NCBI GenBank assembly: GCA_963770535.1
Contig: CAVYPZ010000002.1
Span: 1-64,000 of the forward strand
DNA length: 64,000 nt
Reading direction: 5' to 3'
Source of the DNA: RYN-230 sp963770535
GTDB taxonomy: Bacteria > Actinomycetota > Actinomycetes > Streptosporangiales > Streptosporangiaceae
The translations under genes were made by a program, and so were the position numbers. Below are positions 51,777 through 61,666 of this stretch, one piece after another. The notes under the pieces are model-generated. The model saw only the letters and a program-made list of their open reading frames with translations. It did no database searches and was not told the DNA's origin. Numbering within the stretch: position 1 is the stretch's first letter; each line of letters opens with the position of its first letter.

Positions 51777-53426
51777 TCAGTGGCAGGCGTTCTGCGCGGC
51801 GGTTGCGGACGGGATGCCGGTGGAGGTCGCGCCCGGGGTCGGCGTGGTCGCTGTCCCCGAGGTCACGGAGTAGCCGTTGGCGCCCAGCAGCACCCGCACC
51901 CCGGCCAGTCCCGTCACCTGCCTCAGTGAGCCGCCCGGGATGACCTTCTGGACCAGCTTTGCCCCGGCGAGATGGCCGGGCGGGTACTCGATCAGGGTCT
52001 GGCTCAGGTCGTGCGCCGGCCAGGTCAGGCCGTCCTTCACCGGGAAGCCCAGCTGGGTCAGGTCGGCGCCCGTGCTGGCGGACAGCCCGCCGATCAGCGT
52101 CCCGTTCCACACCTGCACCGGCACCTGGCTGCGGTGCAGCTTCGGGCTGGCCGTCCTGGCGCGCGCGGGCTTCGGCTTCGTGGCCGGCTTGTCGTTCTTC
52201 AGCTCGCTGAACAGGACCTGCGCCTGGCTGGCGTCCCACAGCACCGCCAGCTGGCCGTCGGGGGCCTGGTAGTTGTAGTTCGACAGCGGCACGGTCATGA
52301 ACCGGACGTCGCTGGCGGAGATGCCGCGCATCTGGTCCGCCAGCGCCGACACGTTGAGCCCCTGGTCAACCTTGATCGCCGATAGTGCGGCCCGCAGGAA
52401 CCGGTCCAGCTTGACCGGGTTGGCCAGCGTCCCGGAGCTGATCGCCTCGGTGAGCATGGAGGACAGCAGGCGCTGCTGATCCTGGATCCGGGCCAGGTCC
52501 GAGGTGGCGAACGAGTGACGGTCCCGGGCGTACTCCAGCGCCGTGATCCCGTTCACATGGTGCATCCCCTCGGACAGGTGCAGCCCGCTGTAGGAGTCAT
52601 CCACCGCGAACGGCAGGCAGATGTTGACGCCGCCCAGGGCGTCGATGACCTTGACGAAGCCGAGGAAGTTGACCTGGATGAAGTCGTTGATGGTCAGCCC
52701 GGTGCTCTCTTCCACCGTCTTGACCACCAGCTGCGGGCCGCCCAGCCCGTAAGCTGCGTTGATCTTGTTCATGCCGTGCCCGGGGATGTTCACCCACGAG
52801 TCGCGGGGCAGGCTGACGACCGTGACCCGGCTCCGGTCGCCGGATACGTGGATCAGCATCATCGTGTCCGAGTTGGAGCTGACGGCCCGGCCCACGTGCA
52901 GGGCCAGCTGCTGGTGGCGGGTCAGCCCGGAGCGCTGGTCCACCCCGGCCAGCAGCACGTTCAGCGGGCCGCTCGCCGGGGTGCCGGCCGTGCCGGCGTT
53001 CACCCGGCCGATCGTGTCGTTGATGTAGCTGGTCAGGCCCCAGGCGGTCCCCGCGACGAAGAGCACCGCCGCGGAGAGGGCGCCGCACGCAACGAGCATG
53101 AACCGGCGCTGCCTGGCCCTGCGGCCCGCCGCGATGCGGGTCAGCAGGCGCTGCTGCGCGGCGGACGGCCCAGTCCGGCGCCCGCCGCGGGGCGGCTGGG
53201 CCGGCCGGCTCACCGGCTCATCCGGGCCGGCTGGCGTGCGGCCGGTGCTGGCGGCCGGTGCATCATCCGGCTCCGACCCGGGCGCGGCCGGTGCATCGCC
53301 CGGCCTGGCCCCGGGGGCGGCCGGTGCATCATCCGGCTCCGGGCCGGGCGCACGGCGGGAACCGGAACCGGCCATCCAGGCAGGTTCACGGTATCCACCC
53401 ATCGCGCCGTCGCCGTTGTCGGTCAT
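51777..53426 (-). CDS. LytR-CpsA-Psr family protein with LytR_C domain
   Basis: A 549-residue envelope protein: an N-terminal cytoplasmic tail of about 105 residues with Asp/Ala/Pro repeats, one membrane helix ('FMLVACGALSAAVLFVAGTA'), then the LCP domain: 'LNVLLAGVDQRSG', 'SDTMMLIHVSGDRSRVTVVS', 'LPRDSWVNIPGHGMNKINAA' and 'ALEYARDRHSFATSDLARI', with the catalytic-type Arg and Asp residues. The C-terminal LytR_C domain begins 'VPVQVWNGTLIGGLSASTGA'. LCP enzymes transfer teichoic acid, arabinogalactan or capsule chains from lipid carriers to peptidoglycan, so it fits the adjoining polysaccharide genes. Confidence 0.92.
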   Translation of the reverse strand: MTDNGDGAMGGYREPAWMAGSGSRRAPGPEPDDAPAAPGARPGDAPAAPGSEPDDAPAASTGRTPAGPDEPVSRPAQPPRGGRRTGPSAAQQRLLTRIAAGRRARQRRFMLVACGALSAAVLFVAGTAWGLTSYINDTIGRVNAGTAGTPASGPLNVLLAGVDQRSGLTRHQQLALHVGRAVSSNSDTMMLIHVSGDRSRVTVVSLPRDSWVNIPGHGMNKINAAYGLGGPQLVVKTVEESTGLTINDFIQVNFLGFVKVIDALGGVNICLPFAVDDSYSGLHLSEGMHHVNGITALEYARDRHSFATSDLARIQDQQRLLSSMLTEAISSGTLANPVKLDRFLRAALSAIKVDQGLNVSALADQMRGISASDVRFMTVPLSNYNYQAPDGQLAVLWDASQAQVLFSELKNDKPATKPKPARARTASPKLHRSQVPVQVWNGTLIGGLSASTGADLTQLGFPVKDGLTWPAHDLSQTLIEYPPGHLAGAKLVQKVIPGGSLRQVTGLAGVRVLLGANGYSVTSGTATTPTPGATSTGIPSATAAQNACH

Positions 53427-53550
53427 CGGCCCCCCAGATGCCGGCTCTCAGTAGGCTAGCGCGGCCACCGGGGATTGGCCGGGAGGCGAGGCGTGTCCTG
53501 GGGGAATTGCCGGTGACGTCGCTTATCGGCGGTCCCATCCGCCGGGTGTC

Positions 53551-55789
53551 TTAGCCCGCGGGCGGCTCCGGGTCGCGCGGCAGGCCGAGCATCCGCTCGC
53601 CGATGATGTTCAGCTGGATGTTGGTGGTCCCCCCGCCGATGGTCAGCGCCCTGGTCAGCAGGACCTGCCGGGCCCAGTGCGGAGCCGGCGGCGTGCTTGT
53701 CCCCATACGCGCCCGCGGGCCCCTGCATGGACCAGCACAGCTCCGCCACCTGCTGGGCGTGCCGCATGCCGAGCAGCTTGCGGACACTGCCGGTGGCCCC
53801 CGGCTCGGTCCCGGACAGCTGCTTCAGCGTGACCCGCCCGCCGAGGACGTCGATCGCGTGCCCCTCGGCCACCAGCCGGCCGGCCGGCTCGAGCCAGCCC
53901 GGCCGGGCCTGCTCGTCCAGGCCGCGCAGCACGTCCAGCAGTTCCGGCGTGCCGCAGCCGAACGTCCAGGTCCGTGACAGCGACACCCGCTCGTTGGCCA
54001 GCGTGGTCCTGGCCACCCGCCAGCCGTCGCCGACCTCGCCCACCACCAGGTCGTCCGGGACCAGCACGCCGTCCAGGAAGACCTCGTTGAACAGGGCGTC
54101 GCCGGTCATCTCGCGCAGCGGGCGCACCGTCACCCCCGGTGATTTCATGTCCACCAGGAAGTAGGTGATGCCCGCGTGCCTGCGGGTGGACGGGTCGGTG
54201 CGGGCCACGCAGATGGCCCAGTCGGCCTCCCGGGCCAGCGAGGTCCAGATCTTCTGGCCGGTCAGCCGCCATCCTCCGCCGTCCGCGGTGTTTCCCGTCA
54301 CCCGCTCCGCCCGGGTGGTCAGCCCGGCCAGGTCCGAGCCCGCGCCCGGCTCGCTGAATAGCTGGCACCAGGTGATCTCGCCGCGCAGTGTGGGGGGCAG
54401 GAAACGCTCCTGCTGGGCCGGGGTGCCGTAGCTGGCCAGGGCCGGCACCACCCAGGCGCCGATCAGCAGGGCGGGGGCCCGCAGCCCGGCCTGCTTCATT
54501 TCCTCCGCGATGACCAGCTGCTCCAGCGGCCCGGCCGCCCGGCCCCAGGGCGCGGGCAGGTGCGGGACCACCCAGCCGCCGGCCGCCAGCCGCGGCGTGC
54601 GCTCCGGGGGTTCCAGGGCCGCGATGGACGCCAGCTCGGCGCGGATCTGCGCGCGCAGCGGCCCGGCGTCAGCGGGCAGATCGACCCGGACCGGCCGCCG
54701 CGCACCGCCGAGGGCCAGCTCCGCGACCCGCCGGGCCCAGTCCGTGGCCGGGCCGAGCAGCGCGCGCAGCGACAGGGCGCGCCGGTAGTACCAGTGGGCC
54801 GCATGCTCCCAGGTGTAGCCGATGCCGCCCAGGACCTGGATGCACTCGTGGGTGCAGCTGACGGCCGCGTCGAGCGCCACGACCGCGGCCACCGCCGCGG
54901 CCAGGTCCCGTCCCGGGTCCGGCGGGCCGGTGTCCTCCGGCCCCCAGGCGGGTGCGTCCCAGGCGGCCGCGGCGTCCCAGGCGGCCGCGGCGGCCTGCTC
55001 GGCCGCGGTGAGCATCCGGGCGCACTGGTGCTTGACCCCCTGGAACTGGCCTATGGGCCGGCCGAACTGGTGCCGGATCCGGGCGTAGTCCGCCGCCGTC
55101 CGCACCGCCCAGCCGGCCAGGCCGCACGCCTCCGCGGCGAACAGCGCGGCCGTGACGCCGGTGACCTCGGTCCGGGCGAGACCGGGCAGGACGCGCCCGG
55201 CGGGCACGCTCACCCGGTCGGCGCGGACCGCGGCCAGCGGGCGGGTCCGGTCCAGGCTGTCCAGCGCGGTGATGGTCAGGTCCGCGGCGTCCACCACGGC
55301 CCACCGTTCCCCGGTTCCGGTCAGGACCGGCAGCACCACCAGGTCGGCCAGCCCGCCGCCCAGCACCGGGACCGACTCACCGTCGAGCAGGAGGCCGCCG
55401 CCGGCCGCCGTGCCGGTCAGGCCGGCGGCCAGCGTGACGGCCCCGGACAGCGACCCGTCGGCCAGCCCGGGCAGCAGCTTGAGGGCGTCAGCTCCGGCCT
55501 GCCCCGGCCTGGCCAGCAGCGCGCTGGCCAGCACCGTGGGCAGGAACCCGCCCGGGACCAGGGCAGCCCCCAGCTCCTCGAGGGCGACCGCGAGCTCGCT
55601 GAGCCCGTAGCCCTGGCCGCCGGACTCCTCCGGCAGATGCAGGCCGAGCAGGGCGGGGCCCGGCCCCGGGGACTCCCCCCCGCCGGACTCCGCCGCCGCC
55701 CGGACCACGTCAGGGCCGCAGTGCCGCTCGGCCCAGCCGCGGACCGACGCAGCCAGCTCCAGATGCTCTTCGCTGACACCGAGCGCCAT
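53551..55789 (-). CDS. Two-module acyl-CoA dehydrogenase, frame broken near 53690
   Basis: A flavoprotein of about 745 residues holding two acyl-CoA dehydrogenase modules. The first (residues 1-370) has a degenerate N-terminal half with 'HLPEESGGQGYGLSELAVAL', 'IRHQFGRPIGQFQGVKHQCA' and 'ECIQVLGGIGYTWEHAAHW'. The second has 'ITWCQLFSEPGAGSDLAGLT', 'LTGQKIWTSLAREADWAIC' and 'VDMKSPGVTVRPL'. The frame is lost around 53690; the expected end 'RALTIGGGTTNIQLNIIGER' lies in the neighbouring frame and stops at 53551. One base loss explains it. Actinobacteria often carry such double FadE proteins for steroid or fatty-acid oxidation. Confidence 0.85.
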
Positions 55790-55876
55790 GGTTCACCTCG
55801 CTGTGGGAGCCGGGCCCGTGCGAATGCAGGGGGTAACGACACCAAAGCATGACCGGGACAGGTCAACAATGGGTAG

Positions 55877-56842
55877 ATGCATCCAGAGCCGCCAGCAGGT
55901 GGTTCCCCGGGTGAACCCGGGGACGGCGCGCCGCTGCCTTCCCCGGGCGGTCCCGGGGACGGCGGGCCGCTGCCTTCCCCGGGCGGTCCCGGGGACGGCG
56001 TGCCGCCGTTCCCCGGCGGACCGGGGGACGGCGCGCCGCCGCCCCGGGCCCGCAGGAGCCGCGTGCTCCGGTCCCCGCGTCCCGGCCGGGTCCGCAACCC
56101 GGTCTGGTACGCGCTGGTGACCAGGGCCGAGCGCGCCGGGCACGAGGCCGCAGGCGGCGTTCACAAGGCTGTGCCCGCCTGGCGGCGCAGCACCCCGGGC
56201 GAGCATCGCTGGCCGGTCACGATCAGCGTGATCATCGCGATCGTCCTGCAGCGGCTGCTGCCGGGCCAGCTGGCCCTGCGCCCGCTGCCGGGCTGGCTGC
56301 TGCCCGTGCTGGAGGGCGGCGTGCTCGTCGGCCTGGCCATCGCCAACCCGGTCCGCATCGAGCGCCGGGGGGTGTTCGTGCGCTGGGTCAGCATCGTGCT
56401 GATCCTCCTGATCACCGCGGCTAACGCGGCGTCCGCGATCCTGCTCATCCGGGAGATCATCAAGGGCGGTCCCCAAACCAGCTCCGCGGGGCCCCTGCTC
56501 GCCTCCGGGGCGGCCATCTGGGCCACCAACGTGATCGCGTTCGCCCTCTGGTACTGGGAATTCGACCGGGGCGGCCCGGTGCACCGGGCCTACGGCACGT
56601 TCCAGTACCTGGACTTCCTGTTCCCGCAGATGACGATCGAGCACATGACCGCCCCCGACTGGGAGCCGCGGTTCGTTGACTACCTGTACCTGTCGTTCAC
56701 CAACGCCACCGCGTTCAGCCCGACCGACGTCATGCCGCTGGCGCGCTGGGCCAAGCTGACCATGCTGGTCCAGTCCGGGGTGTCGCTCTCGCTCGGTGCC
56801 CTGGTCATCGCGCGGGCGGTGAACATTCTCCCGGTCCGCTGA
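55877..56842 (+). CDS. Membrane protein with Pro/Gly-rich repeat leader
   Basis: A 321-residue protein. The first 55 residues are PGGPGDG-type repeats, then a basic stretch and four or five hydrophobic helices: 'WPVTISVIIAIVLQRLLPGQ', 'VSIVLILLITAANAASAILL', 'ASGAAIWATNVIAFALWYWE' and 'WAKLTMLVQSGVSLSLGALV'. Conserved-looking parts are 'FQYLDFLFPQMT' and 'YLYLSFTNATAFSPTDVMPL', the latter resembling a pore-loop segment of small channel-like (DUF1345-type) proteins. Divergent from the acyl-CoA dehydrogenase gene with 87 bp between. Confidence 0.75.
   Translation: MHPEPPAGGSPGEPGDGAPLPSPGGPGDGGPLPSPGGPGDGVPPFPGGPGDGAPPPRARRSRVLRSPRPGRVRNPVWYALVTRAERAGHEAAGGVHKAVPAWRRSTPGEHRWPVTISVIIAIVLQRLLPGQLALRPLPGWLLPVLEGGVLVGLAIANPVRIERRGVFVRWVSIVLILLITAANAASAILLIREIIKGGPQTSSAGPLLASGAAIWATNVIAFALWYWEFDRGGPVHRAYGTFQYLDFLFPQMTIEHMTAPDWEPRFVDYLYLSFTNATAFSPTDVMPLARWAKLTMLVQSGVSLSLGALVIARAVNILPVR
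55931..56002 (+). repeat. Two 36-bp tandem repeats in coding sequence
   Basis: Two adjacent 36-bp units differing only at the last positions encode PLPSPGGPGDGG-type peptides; degenerate units flank them on both sides. Confidence 0.8.
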
Positions 56843-56989
56843 CCTGCCCGGGAGCCTCCCCGGGGCCGTCCCCATGGCGATCCTGGTTACCAGCGGGTAT
56901 TATTGGATTTGTTACTCGCCGGTAGCAGTCTGGGCAGGATGCCCATCATCGGATGCTCATCAGGACTGCTCGTCAGAATGGGGGCGTCC

Positions 56990-58843
56990 ATGGGTCACTA
57001 CAAGAGCAACCTGCGCGACATCGAGTTCAACCTGTTCGAGGTGCTGCGCCGCCAGGACCTGCTCGGCAGTGAACCCTACCCGGACGTGGACGAGGAGACC
57101 GCCCGCGGCATCCTCGACGAGGTGAACCGGCTGGCCACCGGCCCCATCGCCGAGTCGTTCGCGGACGCGGACCGCCACCCCCCGGTGTTCGACCCGGGCA
57201 CCGCGACGGTGACGATGCCGGAGAGCTTCAAGAAGTCCTTCGCCGCGTTCATGGACGCCGAATGGTTCCGCCTCGACCTGCCGGCCGACCTGGGCGGCAT
57301 CGCCGCGCCGCGCACGCTGGCCTGGTCGGTGGCCGAGCTCATCCTGGGCGCCAACCCCGCGGTCTGGATGTACTCCGGCGGCCCCAACTTCGCCCAGGTG
57401 CTGTGGGCCATCGGCACCCCGGAGCAGCAGCGGTTCGCCCAGCAGGCCATCGACCGCAAGTGGGGCAGCACGATGGTGCTGACCGAGCCGGAAGCCGGCT
57501 CGGACGTGGGCGCGGGCCGGACCAGGGCCATCGAGCAGCCCGACGGCACCTGGCACATCGAGGGCGTCAAGCGGTTCATCACCAGCGCCGAGCATGACAT
57601 GTCCGAGAACATCTTCCACCTGGTGCTGGCCCGCCCCGCGGGTGCCGGGCCCGGCACCAAGGGGCTGTCCATGTTCCTGGTGCCCAAGTACCTGGTCGGC
57701 CCGGACGGCGAGCTGGGCGAGCGCAACGGGGTCCGGGTCACCGGGGTCGAGCACAAGATGGGCCTGAAGGCCTCCACCACCTGCGAGCTCACGTTCGGCG
57801 GGGACCGTCCCGCGGTCGGCACCCTGGTCGGCGGCGTGCACGACGGCATCCGGCAGATGTTCCTGATCATCGAGCACGCCCGGATGATGGTCGGCACCAA
57901 GGCCATCGCGACGCTGTCCACCGGCTACCTGAACGCGCTGGAGTACGCGCGGCAGCGGGTGCAGGGCGCGGACATGACCCGGATGGCGGACAAGACCGCG
58001 CCCCGGGTCACGATCATCCATCACCCCGACGTGCGCCGGATCCTGATGATGCAGAAGGCGTACGCCGAGGGCATGCGGGCGCTGGTGCTTTACACCGCCT
58101 CCTGGCAGGACGCGGTGCAGATCGCCAAGGCCGAGGGCCGCACCGAGTCAGCGAACACCGAGCCGGGCACCAGCGGTGACCTCGCGGTCCGCGTCAACGA
58201 CCTGCTGCTGCCCATCGTCAAGGGCGTCGGCTCCGAGCGGGCCTACGAGCTGCTGACGCTGTCCCTGCAGACGTACGGCGGCTCGGGCTTCATCCAGGAC
58301 TTCCCGGTCGAGCAGTACATCCGGGACGCCAAGATCGACAGCCTGTACGAGGGCACCACCGCGATCCAGGGCATGGACCTGTTCTTCCGCAAGGTCCTGC
58401 GGGACCAGGGGGTCGCCCTCGGCGCCGTGCTCGGCGAGATCAAGGAGTTCGCGGCCAGCGAGGCCGGGAACGGGCGGCTGAAGCCCGAGCGTGCCGCGCT
58501 GTCCGCCGCGGTCGGCGACGTCGAGGCCATGGTCGCGGCGCTGTCCGGGTACGCGGTCGCCTCGCTGGAGCAGCCCGCCGAGGTCTACAAGGCCGGGCTG
58601 AACAGTACCCGGCTGCTGATGGCCCTCGGCGACCTGCTCATCGGCTGGCTGCTGGCCCGGCAGGCCGAGGTGGCGATCCGCGCCCTGGACGGGGAAGCGG
58701 GCCGCGACCAGGCCTTCTACCAGGGCAAGGTGGCCACCGCGCGATTCTTCGCCGAGACCGTGCTGCCCCGGCTGGCCGTGGAGCGCCAGATCGCCGAGTC
58801 GGCGACCCTGGACCTCATGGAACTCCCCGAAGAGGCCTTCTAG
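56990..58843 (+). CDS. Acyl-CoA dehydrogenase (FadE-type, long form)
   Basis: A 617-residue flavoenzyme that oxidises acyl-CoA to trans-2-enoyl-CoA. It opens 'MGHYKSNLRDIEFNLFEVL', which marks the actinobacterial long-form family. FAD/substrate motifs: 'MVLTEPEAGSDVGAGRTRAI', 'VKRFITSAEHDMSENIFHLV', 'QTYGGSGFIQDFPVEQYIRD' and 'AKIDSLYEGTTAIQGMDLF', where the last block carries the catalytic Glu. A further C-terminal helical domain completes it. GGGGG lies upstream of the ATG at 56990. A very strong hairpin follows the stop. Confidence 0.93.
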   Translation: MGHYKSNLRDIEFNLFEVLRRQDLLGSEPYPDVDEETARGILDEVNRLATGPIAESFADADRHPPVFDPGTATVTMPESFKKSFAAFMDAEWFRLDLPADLGGIAAPRTLAWSVAELILGANPAVWMYSGGPNFAQVLWAIGTPEQQRFAQQAIDRKWGSTMVLTEPEAGSDVGAGRTRAIEQPDGTWHIEGVKRFITSAEHDMSENIFHLVLARPAGAGPGTKGLSMFLVPKYLVGPDGELGERNGVRVTGVEHKMGLKASTTCELTFGGDRPAVGTLVGGVHDGIRQMFLIIEHARMMVGTKAIATLSTGYLNALEYARQRVQGADMTRMADKTAPRVTIIHHPDVRRILMMQKAYAEGMRALVLYTASWQDAVQIAKAEGRTESANTEPGTSGDLAVRVNDLLLPIVKGVGSERAYELLTLSLQTYGGSGFIQDFPVEQYIRDAKIDSLYEGTTAIQGMDLFFRKVLRDQGVALGAVLGEIKEFAASEAGNGRLKPERAALSAAVGDVEAMVAALSGYAVASLEQPAEVYKAGLNSTRLLMALGDLLIGWLLARQAEVAIRALDGEAGRDQAFYQGKVATARFFAETVLPRLAVERQIAESATLDLMELPEEAF

Positions 58844-58858
58844 AGGCTCTGGGCATGA

Positions 58859-58902
58859 GCGCGGTGCATTGGGGGCGCCTGGGCGCCCCCAATGCACCGC
58901 GC
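58859..58902. terminator. Bidirectional terminator hairpin (20-bp stem)
   Basis: A perfect 20-bp stem with a 4-nt loop (CTGG) separates the convergent acyl-CoA dehydrogenase and Dabb genes. No U-tract on either side; the stem alone is exceptionally stable. Confidence 0.9.
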
Positions 58903-58914
58903 TGACGATCGGGG

Positions 58915-59211
58915 CTAAATCCCGTACTGCACGGCGGCACGCTGGTCCACGATCGGGGTGACGTACTTGCCGATGATGTCCCGGTGCACCGGATGGTCCC
59001 GGTACACCAGGTAGTCCTCCACGCTGTCGAAGTCCGCGACCACGGCGAACTGGAAGTTACCCGGGTTCATCTCCGCGTCCAGGCCCACGTCGTAGGCCTT
59101 GATCTGCTCGATGGTGCCGGGCAGCGTGCGCAGCTGGCGGGCCATGTCCTCCTGCTGCTCGCGGGTGGCCTCCGGGGTGAACGTGAACAGCACAACGTGC
59201 CGGAACATCAT
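58915..59211 (-). CDS. Dabb-domain (stress-responsive A/B barrel) protein
   Basis: A 98-residue dimeric ferredoxin-like barrel: 'MMFRHVVLFTFTPEATREQQ', then 'AYDVGLDAEMNPGNFQFAVV' and 'ADFDSVEDYLVYRDHPVHRD'. The HVVLF start and the F-x-S-x-x-x-Y...HP block are the Dabb signatures. Function in bacteria is uncertain. It is separated by 20 bp from the E2 gene upstream on the same strand, so it is probably the last gene of the dehydrogenase operon. Confidence 0.88.
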   Translation of the reverse strand: MMFRHVVLFTFTPEATREQQEDMARQLRTLPGTIEQIKAYDVGLDAEMNPGNFQFAVVADFDSVEDYLVYRDHPVHRDIIGKYVTPIVDQRAAVQYGI

Positions 59212-59231
59212 GATCCCTTTCGGTAGCAGGT

Positions 59232-60671
59232 TCAGCCCCAGGCCAGCATGCGCAGGGGGTCGTGGAGCATCGCCCCGATGTCGCGGAGCACGGCCGAGCC
59301 CAGGTCGCCGTCCACGATGCGGTGGTCGAACGAGAGCGACAGGGTGGTCACCTTACGCACCGCGAGCTGGCCGTCCACCACCCACGGCGCGTCCCTGATC
59401 TGCCCGAAGGCCAGGATGGCCGCTTCCGGCGGGGTGATGATGGGGGTTCCCGCGTCCACCCCGAACACGCCGACGTTGGTGATGGTGATCGTGCCGCCGG
59501 TCAGGTCGGACGGCGAGGCCTTGCCCGCCCGGGCCGTGTCGGCCAGGCTGGCCAGCGCGCGGGCCAGCGCGGGCAGGCTCATCAGGTGCGCGCCCTTGAT
59601 GGTGGGCACGACCAGCCCGCGCTCGGTGGCGGCCGCGATGCCCAGGTTCACGTAGTGCCGGACCACGATCTCCTGCGCGTCCTCGTCCCAGGTCGAGTTG
59701 ATCATCGGATGCCGTGCGACGGCGGTCAGCAGGGCCCGGGCCACCAGCAGCAGCGGTGACACCCGGAGCCCGGTGAACTCCGGGAGGTCCCGCAGCCGCC
59801 GCACCGCCTCGACCGTGGCCTCCACGTCGACCTGCAGGAACTCGGTGACGTGCGGGGCCTGCCGCGCGCTGGCGGCCACCGCGGCCGCGGTGTGCTTGCG
59901 GACTCCCCGGATCGGGATCCGCTCCTCCACCAGGCGGGCCGGCGCCTCCCGGGCCTGCGCCGGGTGCGGGCCGGCCGCCCGCTGCACGTCATCGCGGGTG
60001 ATGGACCCGCCCTGGCCGCTGCCGGCCAGCCCGCCCAGGTCCACGCCCAGCTCCCGGGCCAGCTTGCGCACCGGCGGCTTCGCCAGCACGCTCGGGTGGC
60101 CGCCCGCCTCCCGGTTGCCGGTGGCCGGCGCAGTCTCCGCAACGAAACCGTTCCCGGCCGGGGCCTTGCGCGCCCGCCGGGTGGTCGCGCCGGCCTTGAC
60201 GCCGTAACCGACCAGCACGGCCTGCCGCTCCTCGGCGGGAGGGACCGGCGGGACCAGGTCCTCCGACGAGGGACGCGGCCCGGCGGCCGCGATGGCCGAG
60301 GGATCGGCAGGCTGGGCCGCCGGCCCCGGGCCGCCCGGCCCCGGCCCGCCCGGCCCCGGCCCGCCCGGCTGCGGCCCGCCCGGCTGCGGTGCGGCGCCGG
60401 GCACGTCCACCGCGATGATCGGCGTGCCCACGTCCACGGTCTGGCCCTCGGGCACCAGCAGCGCGGCGACCACGCCCGCGTACGGGCTGGGCAGCTCGAC
60501 CACGGCCTTGGCCGTCTCGATGTCCACGATGATCTGGTTCACGGTCACCGTGTCGCCCGGCTTGACCCGCCAGGTGACGATGTCCGCCTCGGTCAGCCCC
60601 TCACCCACATCGGGGAGCCGGAACTCCCGGCGCCCGGTGGCCGCAGGTCCTGCGGTTACAGACTCGGTCAT
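59232..60671 (-). CDS. bkdC: Branched-chain 2-oxoacid dehydrogenase E2 (dihydrolipoyl acyltransferase)
   Basis: A 479-residue E2. N-terminal lipoyl domain: 'FRLPDVGEGLTEADIVTWRV' with the lipoyl-lysine in 'IIVDIETAKAVVELPSPYAG'; a Pro/Gly-rich swinging linker; a peripheral-subunit-binding domain ('KPPVRKLARELGVDLGGLAG'); and the catalytic acyltransferase domain ending 'TLSLSFDHRIVDGDLGS' (H-x-x-x-D-G). It moves the acyl group from E1 to CoA. ATG 60671 lies 11 bp after the E1beta stop. The E3 gene is not in the window. A pyruvate-type substrate cannot be excluded. Confidence 0.93.
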   Translation of the reverse strand: MTESVTAGPAATGRREFRLPDVGEGLTEADIVTWRVKPGDTVTVNQIIVDIETAKAVVELPSPYAGVVAALLVPEGQTVDVGTPIIAVDVPGAAPQPGGPQPGGPGPGGPGPGGPGPAAQPADPSAIAAAGPRPSSEDLVPPVPPAEERQAVLVGYGVKAGATTRRARKAPAGNGFVAETAPATGNREAGGHPSVLAKPPVRKLARELGVDLGGLAGSGQGGSITRDDVQRAAGPHPAQAREAPARLVEERIPIRGVRKHTAAAVAASARQAPHVTEFLQVDVEATVEAVRRLRDLPEFTGLRVSPLLLVARALLTAVARHPMINSTWDEDAQEIVVRHYVNLGIAAATERGLVVPTIKGAHLMSLPALARALASLADTARAGKASPSDLTGGTITITNVGVFGVDAGTPIITPPEAAILAFGQIRDAPWVVDGQLAVRKVTTLSLSFDHRIVDGDLGSAVLRDIGAMLHDPLRMLAWG

Positions 60672-60682
60672 GCCAACTCCCC

Positions 60683-61666
60683 TCAGACGGTGAAGGTGCG
60701 GTCCACGGCGTCCAGCACGCGGTCCAGGTCGGGCAGGTAGTGATCTTCCAGCCGCGATGGCGGGTAGGGGGTGGAGAAGCCGCCCACCCGCAGCACCGGC
60801 GATTCCAGCTGGTAGAAGCACTCCTGCGTGATCCGGGCCGCGAGTTCCCCGCCCAGGCCCCCGGTGACCGGGGCCTCGTGGGCCACCACGCACCGGCCGG
60901 TGCGCCGCACCGACGCGCAGATGGTCTCCAGGTCCAGGGGGGAGAGCGAGCGCAGGTCGACCACCTCGATCGAGCGCCCCTCGGCGCGGGCGGCCACGGC
61001 CGACTCGACGCAGGTCCGGACCATCGGGCCGTAGCACAGCAGGGTCACGTCGGTGCCATCCAGCACGATCCTGGAGCGGTCCAGCGGGAGGGCGGCATCG
61101 AGGCCGGCGGCCGGGTCCACCTCGGCCTTGTCCCAGTAGCGGCGCTTCGGCTCGAAGAAGATGACCGGGTCGTCGCAGCGGATCGACTGCTGGATCATCG
61201 TGTAGGCGTCCGCGGAGTTGGCGCAGGCCACCACGCGCAGCCCCGCGATGTGCGCGAACAGGGCCTCCGGGGACTCGCTGTGATGCTCCACTGCGCCGAT
61301 CCCGCCGCCGCACGGGATCCGGATCGTGACCGGCATGGCCACGTGGCCCAGCGAGCGCAGCCGCATCTTGGCCAGCTGGCTGACGATCTGGTCGAACGCG
61401 GGGAACACGAACCCGTCGAACTGGATCTCGCACACCGGCCGGTAGCCGCGCAGCGCCAGCCCGATCGCGGTGCCGATGATGCCGGACTCGGCCAGTGGCG
61501 TGTCGATCACCCGGTCCTCGCCGAAGTCCTTCTGGAGGCCGTCGGTGACCCGGAACACGCCGCCGAGCTTGCCCACGTCCTCGCCCATCATGAGCACGCT
61601 GGCATCGTCCTCGAGGGCCTTGCGCAGGCCCGCGTTGAGCGCCTTGGACAGCGTCATGACCGTCAT
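60683..61666 (-). CDS. bkdB: 2-oxoacid dehydrogenase E1 beta subunit
   Basis: A 327-residue transketolase-like subunit: 'SVLMMGEDVGKLGGVFRVTD', 'DTPLAESGIIGTAIGLALRG', 'EIQFDGFVFPAFDQIVSQLA' and 'PCGGGIGAVEHHSESPEALF', with the family's TPP-contacting Glu in L-A-E-S. C-terminal part 'DLRSLSPLDLETICASVRRT'. It pairs with E1alpha to decarboxylate branched-chain (or pyruvate-type) 2-oxoacids. The ATG overlaps the E1alpha stop (ATGA). Confidence 0.94.
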   Translation of the reverse strand: MTVMTLSKALNAGLRKALEDDASVLMMGEDVGKLGGVFRVTDGLQKDFGEDRVIDTPLAESGIIGTAIGLALRGYRPVCEIQFDGFVFPAFDQIVSQLAKMRLRSLGHVAMPVTIRIPCGGGIGAVEHHSESPEALFAHIAGLRVVACANSADAYTMIQQSIRCDDPVIFFEPKRRYWDKAEVDPAAGLDAALPLDRSRIVLDGTDVTLLCYGPMVRTCVESAVAARAEGRSIEVVDLRSLSPLDLETICASVRRTGRCVVAHEAPVTGGLGGELAARITQECFYQLESPVLRVGGFSTPYPPSRLEDHYLPDLDRVLDAVDRTFTV

